Positions 60,802-64,000 of a stretch of 64,000 nucleotides of DNA are shown here, in pieces. The stretch is from assembly GCF_009730915.1 (NCBI RefSeq), contig NC_052482.1:682001-746000 (forward strand), given 5' to 3'. Position 1 is the stretch's first letter; each line of letters starts with the position of its first letter. A program made the translations under genes and the position numbers. Origin of the DNA: Dioscorea cayenensis subsp. rotundata (Eukaryota > Streptophyta > Magnoliopsida > Dioscoreales > Dioscoreaceae). The notes under the pieces were generated by a model, which worked only from the letters and a program-made list of their open reading frames with translations, had not been told where the DNA came from and searched no databases.

Positions 60802-60826
<25 letters not shown>
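59385..60826 (-). pseudogene. Duplicate of the PHS1 5' region (leader, exons 1-3, intron 3)
   Basis: Matches 44933-46330 almost throughout. The homology begins at or within a few bases of the intron 3/exon 4 boundary of PHS1 and ends in the CT run of the leader. Exon 1 copy (60738 downward) starts MELEERREPYSAPFITTP with a 9-base in-frame loss. Exon 3 copy keeps VAWLLLGDATSPGQAFERWV with few changes. A ~22-base segment near 59490 is present here but missing from the PHS1 locus. The kinase and phosphatase parts are absent. The copied promoter and exons face the 3' end of the thaumatin-like gene. Confidence 0.9.
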
Positions 60827-60832
<6 letters not shown>

Positions 60833-60839
60833 AAATGAA

Positions 60840-61362
60840 GGAGTGACCATCGGGTATTTGTATCCCTCCATTCCTAGGGTTGAAAACTACTAGTGTTTCT
60901 ACCCCAACTTGTGAAAACCATCATTCTCCTTGCAACCGTGTGGGAAGTTGGGTGGAAGAAATTCCTTACTCAACACTTGAACCGGGTTGGGGGTCAATTG
61001 CCGTGACCATCGGGTTGACCTAAGTTTTGGTTTTCTTGGTCCAACTAGCCACGTGCTTAACTACTCAATATCCTACTCACTTAAGTAACCCCCTTGGGGA
61101 TCCACATCCGTGACCGTTTTCCAACCTTGAGCATCTCCCGTGTTTTGATTGTGTCGTGCTTCTAAAGAATTTCTCTTGCTTTTCATTTTGCTTTCTTTTC
61201 TTCTTTTCTCTTGCCTTGGAATCGGTGAGCTAAACAACAAGTAAGAAGTGAGTAGAGTAGCTCCTCGGGCCCCTTGGGAATACGACCCACTCGTGCGTGC
61301 GTGAGTGGTTTATTACTTGACGACCCCGTGCGCTTGCGGGTGTTCACACTTTGTGTCGATCA
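60840..61362 (+). repeat. Athila-like 5' LTR, 5'-truncated
   Basis: Non-coding sequence ending 'ttgtgtcgatca' just before the primer-binding site, as in Athila/Tat-group LTRs. Its left edge abuts the PHS1 duplicate through a repeated 'ccatgaaatgaaggagtgac'-type word, with no TG start found. Confidence 0.6.
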
Positions 61363-61368
61363 AGTTTT

Positions 61369-61387
61369 TGGCGCCGTTGCCGGGGAC
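61369..61387 (+). promoter_or_regulatory. Athila-type primer-binding site
   Basis: 'tggcgccgttgccggggac' is the conserved primer-binding site of plant Athila/Tat-lineage gypsy elements, complementary to the 3' end of a tRNA-Asp-type primer. Confidence 0.88.
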
Positions 61388-61637
61388 TTCACTGAGGAAT
61401 ATTTGGAAAGCTTTAAACTTGTTGATTTAGCCTTTTCTTTTTCTTTTGTTTTCGCTCGTTTGTTTTGTTTTTGTGTTGTTCTTGTTCTTAGTTGTTAACC
61501 CTTTGTAAATGGTCCATCCTTGTATTTCTTTCATATGTTTTTACTTTAATCATGTGCATAAGTAACAATTATTTTACTCCCCCTACCTGTAGGGCCCTTA
61601 CCCTCACTACTCAAATGAACCAGTTCAGGGGGACAAC

Positions 61638-62189
61638 ATGGACTTCAATGATAACCAATGGAATGATGGCTTTTGTGAGGACTCACTTACGCAATTTGTT
61701 CAGAATCAAGGAGCTCAATCGATTTTCAACAAATATCTTGAATCAAAATGGGGGATGTTGGCAGAAGATGTTCTCTCATCCAGTAGTCAGCCCAATTATA
61801 TTCATGAAGGACTAGACAATGGACTGGAGAGACCTCCCGAGTTAACTTGTTCAGATAATGAGGAGGTTATTCAGTCAATATTTGAAAGCACAGAAGAGGT
61901 GAACTACGTCCAGAGGGATGATTTGAATACAATTGAGGCAGAACTTCAAGCGAAGGAATACAGCTTGAGCAATGATGGTGACTTAGAAGAAACAGAGGAG
62001 ATTGAGCAACGCAATTTTAGAAATTATGGAAGGGTAAAGTCATCAATTGAAGAACCTCCAGAGCTAGAATTGAAACCCCGCCCTGAGCATCTAGAATATG
62101 CCTTCCTAGGGGAAGAATCGACACTCCCTGTGGTCATCGCTTCGGATTTAACAAGGGAACAGAAGGACTTTCTCTTGAGCATGCTGTAA
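61638..62189 (+). pseudogene. Athila-like pre-RT polyprotein segment
   Basis: A 183-codon frame starting MDFNDNQWNDGFCEDSLTQF. The first two-thirds are acidic and I do not recognise them. The end, PPELELKPRPEHLEYAFLGE then TLPVVIASDLTREQKDFLL, is the conserved segment just ahead of the reverse transcriptase in Athila-group pol. A TAA replaces a sense codon before RYKKAIAWKISDIRGI. Confidence 0.75.
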
Positions 62190-63490
62190 AGGTACAAGAA
62201 GGCAATCGCGTGGAAGATTTCTGACATTAGAGGAATCCGCCCATCTTTTTGTACTCATAAAATACTTATGGAGGATAATCACAAACCCACAGCAATTCCC
62301 CAACGAAGACTCAACCCCAATATGAAGGAGGTCGTGAAGAATGAAGTCATAAAGTTGCTCGATGCGGGCATTATCTACCCGATCTCTGATAGAGCTTGGT
62401 TGAGCCCAGTGCAAGTGGTGCCAAAAAAAGGGGGAATGAAAGTCATCACTAATGATAAAAATGAGCTTATTCCCACAAGAACAGTCACAGGTTGGAGAGT
62501 TTGCATTGACTATAGGAAACTCAATAATGCCACGAGGAAGGATCATTTCCCTTTACCTTTCATTGACCAGATGCTTAACAGAATCGTGAGACATTCTTAC
62601 TATTGTTTCTTGGATGGTCTTTCTGGATACTTTCAGATTCCTATCGCCCCAGAAGATCAAGAGAAGCTACTTTCACTTGCCCTTACGGGACATTTGCGTA
62701 TCGTCGAATGCCCTTTGGGCTTTGTAATGCATCGGCTATATTCCAAAGATGCATGTTAGCAATCTTCGAAGATATGGTGGAAAATACTATGGAGGTGTTT
62801 ATGGATGATTTTTCTGTCTTCGGGAATTCATTCGAGTTGTGCCTCAAAAATCTTGAACGAGTCTTAAAAAAGATGTAAGGAGAATAATTTGGTTCTTAGT
62901 TGGGAGAAATGCCACTTTATGGTCAAGAAGAGCATTGTACTCGGTTATAAGATTTCAAGGAAAGGAATTGAAGTAGATAGAGCAAAAGTTTCCACCATTG
63001 AGAAATTGCCTCCCCCAAGTTCAGTGAAGGCAATAAGAAGCTTTCTGGGACATGCAGGGCTTTATAGAAGGTTCATCAAAGATTTTTCTGCAATTGCCAG
63101 ACCATTGACAAAACTCTTGGAAAAAGATGCTCATTTTGAGTTTAATGAATATTGCATGAATGCCTTCCTTTGTTTGAAGAAGAAACTTGTTGAAACACCA
63201 ATAGTGGTTTCTCCGGATTGGAATTTACCTTTTGAGGTGATGTGTGATGCAAGTGACTATGCAGTGGGTACAGTATTAGGACAAAGACGGGATAAACACT
63301 TCCATCATATTTATTATGCAAGTAAAACTTTGAATGATGCACAGGAGAACTACACTACCACGAAGAAAGAATTGCTAGCGGTGGTCTTTGATTTTGATAA
63401 ATTTCAATCATATTTGGTGCTATCCAAGGTAATTGTTTATTCTGATCACTCTGTACTCAAATACCTGCTGAATAAATCAGAGGCCAAGCC
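62190..63490 (+). pseudogene. Athila-like reverse transcriptase and RNase H, frameshifted
   Basis: RT motifs: LLDAGIIYPISDRAWLSPVQ, VPKKGGM, RTVTGWRVCIDYRKLNNATR, FLDGLSGYFQIPIAPEDQEK, TFTCPYGTFAYRRMPFGLCN and the active site VFMDDFSVFG (near 62797). After a shift in an A run near 62870, the frame continues LSWEKCHFMV and FLGHAGLYRRFIKDFS, then RNase H: MCDASDYAVGTVLGQR, YASKTLNDAQENYTTTKKEL and VIVYSDHSVLKYLL. Catalytic residues are in place; only the frame is broken. Confidence 0.88.
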
Positions 63491-63494
63491 TTGA

Positions 63495-64000
63495 TTGATC
63501 CGTTGGGTGCTTCTACTACAAGAGTTTGATTTAGAGATAAGGGATAAAAAAGGGGCAGAAAACTTGGCCGCTGATCATTTATCACGCCTTGAAGGGCCTA
63601 ATGATGAGGAGTTGAAGAGAGAAGGGATAATTAACACTTTTCCTGTGGAACAATTATGTAGTATTCAAATAGTGATAGAGGATGAGACTCTGTGGTTCGC
63701 TGACATTGCCAACTATCTAGTAGCAAAAATCTAGCCTAAGTGGCTTACTCCTCAACAAAAGAAAAAATTCTTCGCCGATTTGAAGCACTATATATGGGAA
63801 GACCCCTATTTGTTTAGAGTTTGTGCTGATCACATTGTCAGGAGATGTGTTTCGGTGAAAGAAGGACAAGATATTTTGCTGCACTGTCATTCGGGCCCGA
63901 TCGGGGGGCATTATAGTGGATACAGAACGTCTAAGAAGGTTCTTGATGCAGGGTTTTACTGGCCCACAATTTTTCAAGATGCTCAAACGCTTATACAGTA
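63495..64000 (+). pseudogene. Athila-like RNase H tail and integrase N-terminus
   Basis: [20 protein letters not shown] and [12 protein letters not shown] close the RNase H region. After the TAG at 63732 comes KWLTPQQKKKFFADLKHYIW, then LLHCHSGPIGGHYSGYRTSK and KVLDAGFYWPTIFQDA. This is the integrase H2C2-type finger region, truncated at the window edge. Confidence 0.8.

Larger units (their letters stand above)
61363..64000 (+). mobile_element. Ty3-gypsy (Athila/Tat-like) element, gag-deleted, cut by window end
   Basis: Only about 900 bp separate the primer-binding site from the reverse transcriptase, far too little for the usual gag and protease, so those are mostly deleted. Pol then follows in gypsy order: reverse transcriptase, RNase H, integrase. 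In-frame stops occur at about 62187 (TAA), 63492 (TGA) and 63732 (TAG), with frameshifts near 62665 and 62870. The integrase runs past base 64000. Confidence 0.92.

Overview
This window is plant nuclear DNA, from an angiosperm that the sequence alone does not identify. The base composition is AT-rich. The genes are intron-containing and widely spaced: a plant kynurenine-type aminotransferase, LOG, an F-box protein, an AP2/ERF factor, a DUF761 protein, a PMEI-like protein, the phosphatase PHS1 and thaumatin-like proteins. Ty1-copia and Ty3-gypsy (Athila-like) retrotransposons, MITE-like foldbacks and many local duplications fill the space between them. Two runs of exactly 1000 N (2773-3772 and 34083-35082) are scaffold gaps, so the window is three contigs. 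Most frame breaks are single-base changes in homopolymer runs, and the two near-identical copies of one gene carry different ones. This suggests an incompletely polished long-read assembly, so 'broken' calls are provisional.

Layout. 1-2772: exons 1-6 of a PLP aminotransferase gene (+), cut by the gap. 3773-10800: a tandem-repeat array split by a 5.0-kb copia element with very short LTRs and a perfect 5-bp target duplication, followed by a dispersed non-coding repeat. 11400-16300: tandem repeats and a damaged LOG cytokinin-activation gene (-). 20133-20700: an F-box gene. 21000-26800: four neighbouring direct duplications, an AP2/ERF-like gene remnant (-) and two foldback MITEs. 27231-27768: a DUF761 gene (+). 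28509-32292: the complete 9-exon aminotransferase gene (-), whose 5' 2.8 kb is a near-perfect inverted copy of 1-2772. 32740-34082: a ~250-bp satellite running into the second gap.

35083-49600: a PMEI-like gene (-), a two-exon gene with a mitochondrial-type N-terminus (+), an LTR-like stretch, and the intact 11-exon PHS1 gene (-). A TIR element, a SINE-like stretch and inverted dispersed repeats follow. 51911-54569 looks like a solo gypsy LTR. 54700-60830 is a cluster of gene pieces: a PHOSPHO1-type phosphatase fragment fused to a BSL kelch-phosphatase fragment (-), a thaumatin C-terminal fragment (+), an internally deleted copia copy, a thaumatin-like gene starting at its mature N-terminus (+), and a duplicate of the PHS1 5' region (-). 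60840-64000 is an Athila-like gypsy element running off the window.

The genes do not form a pathway. The most unusual structures are the gene-fragment cluster with its local PHS1 donor, the inverted aminotransferase pair, the decayed tandem copies of an exon inside intron 1 of that gene, the thaumatin-like protein that has lost both partners of one disulfide, and a nonsense codon shared by two copia copies. Coordinates were read by eye; splice sites and repeat edges may be off by a few bases.
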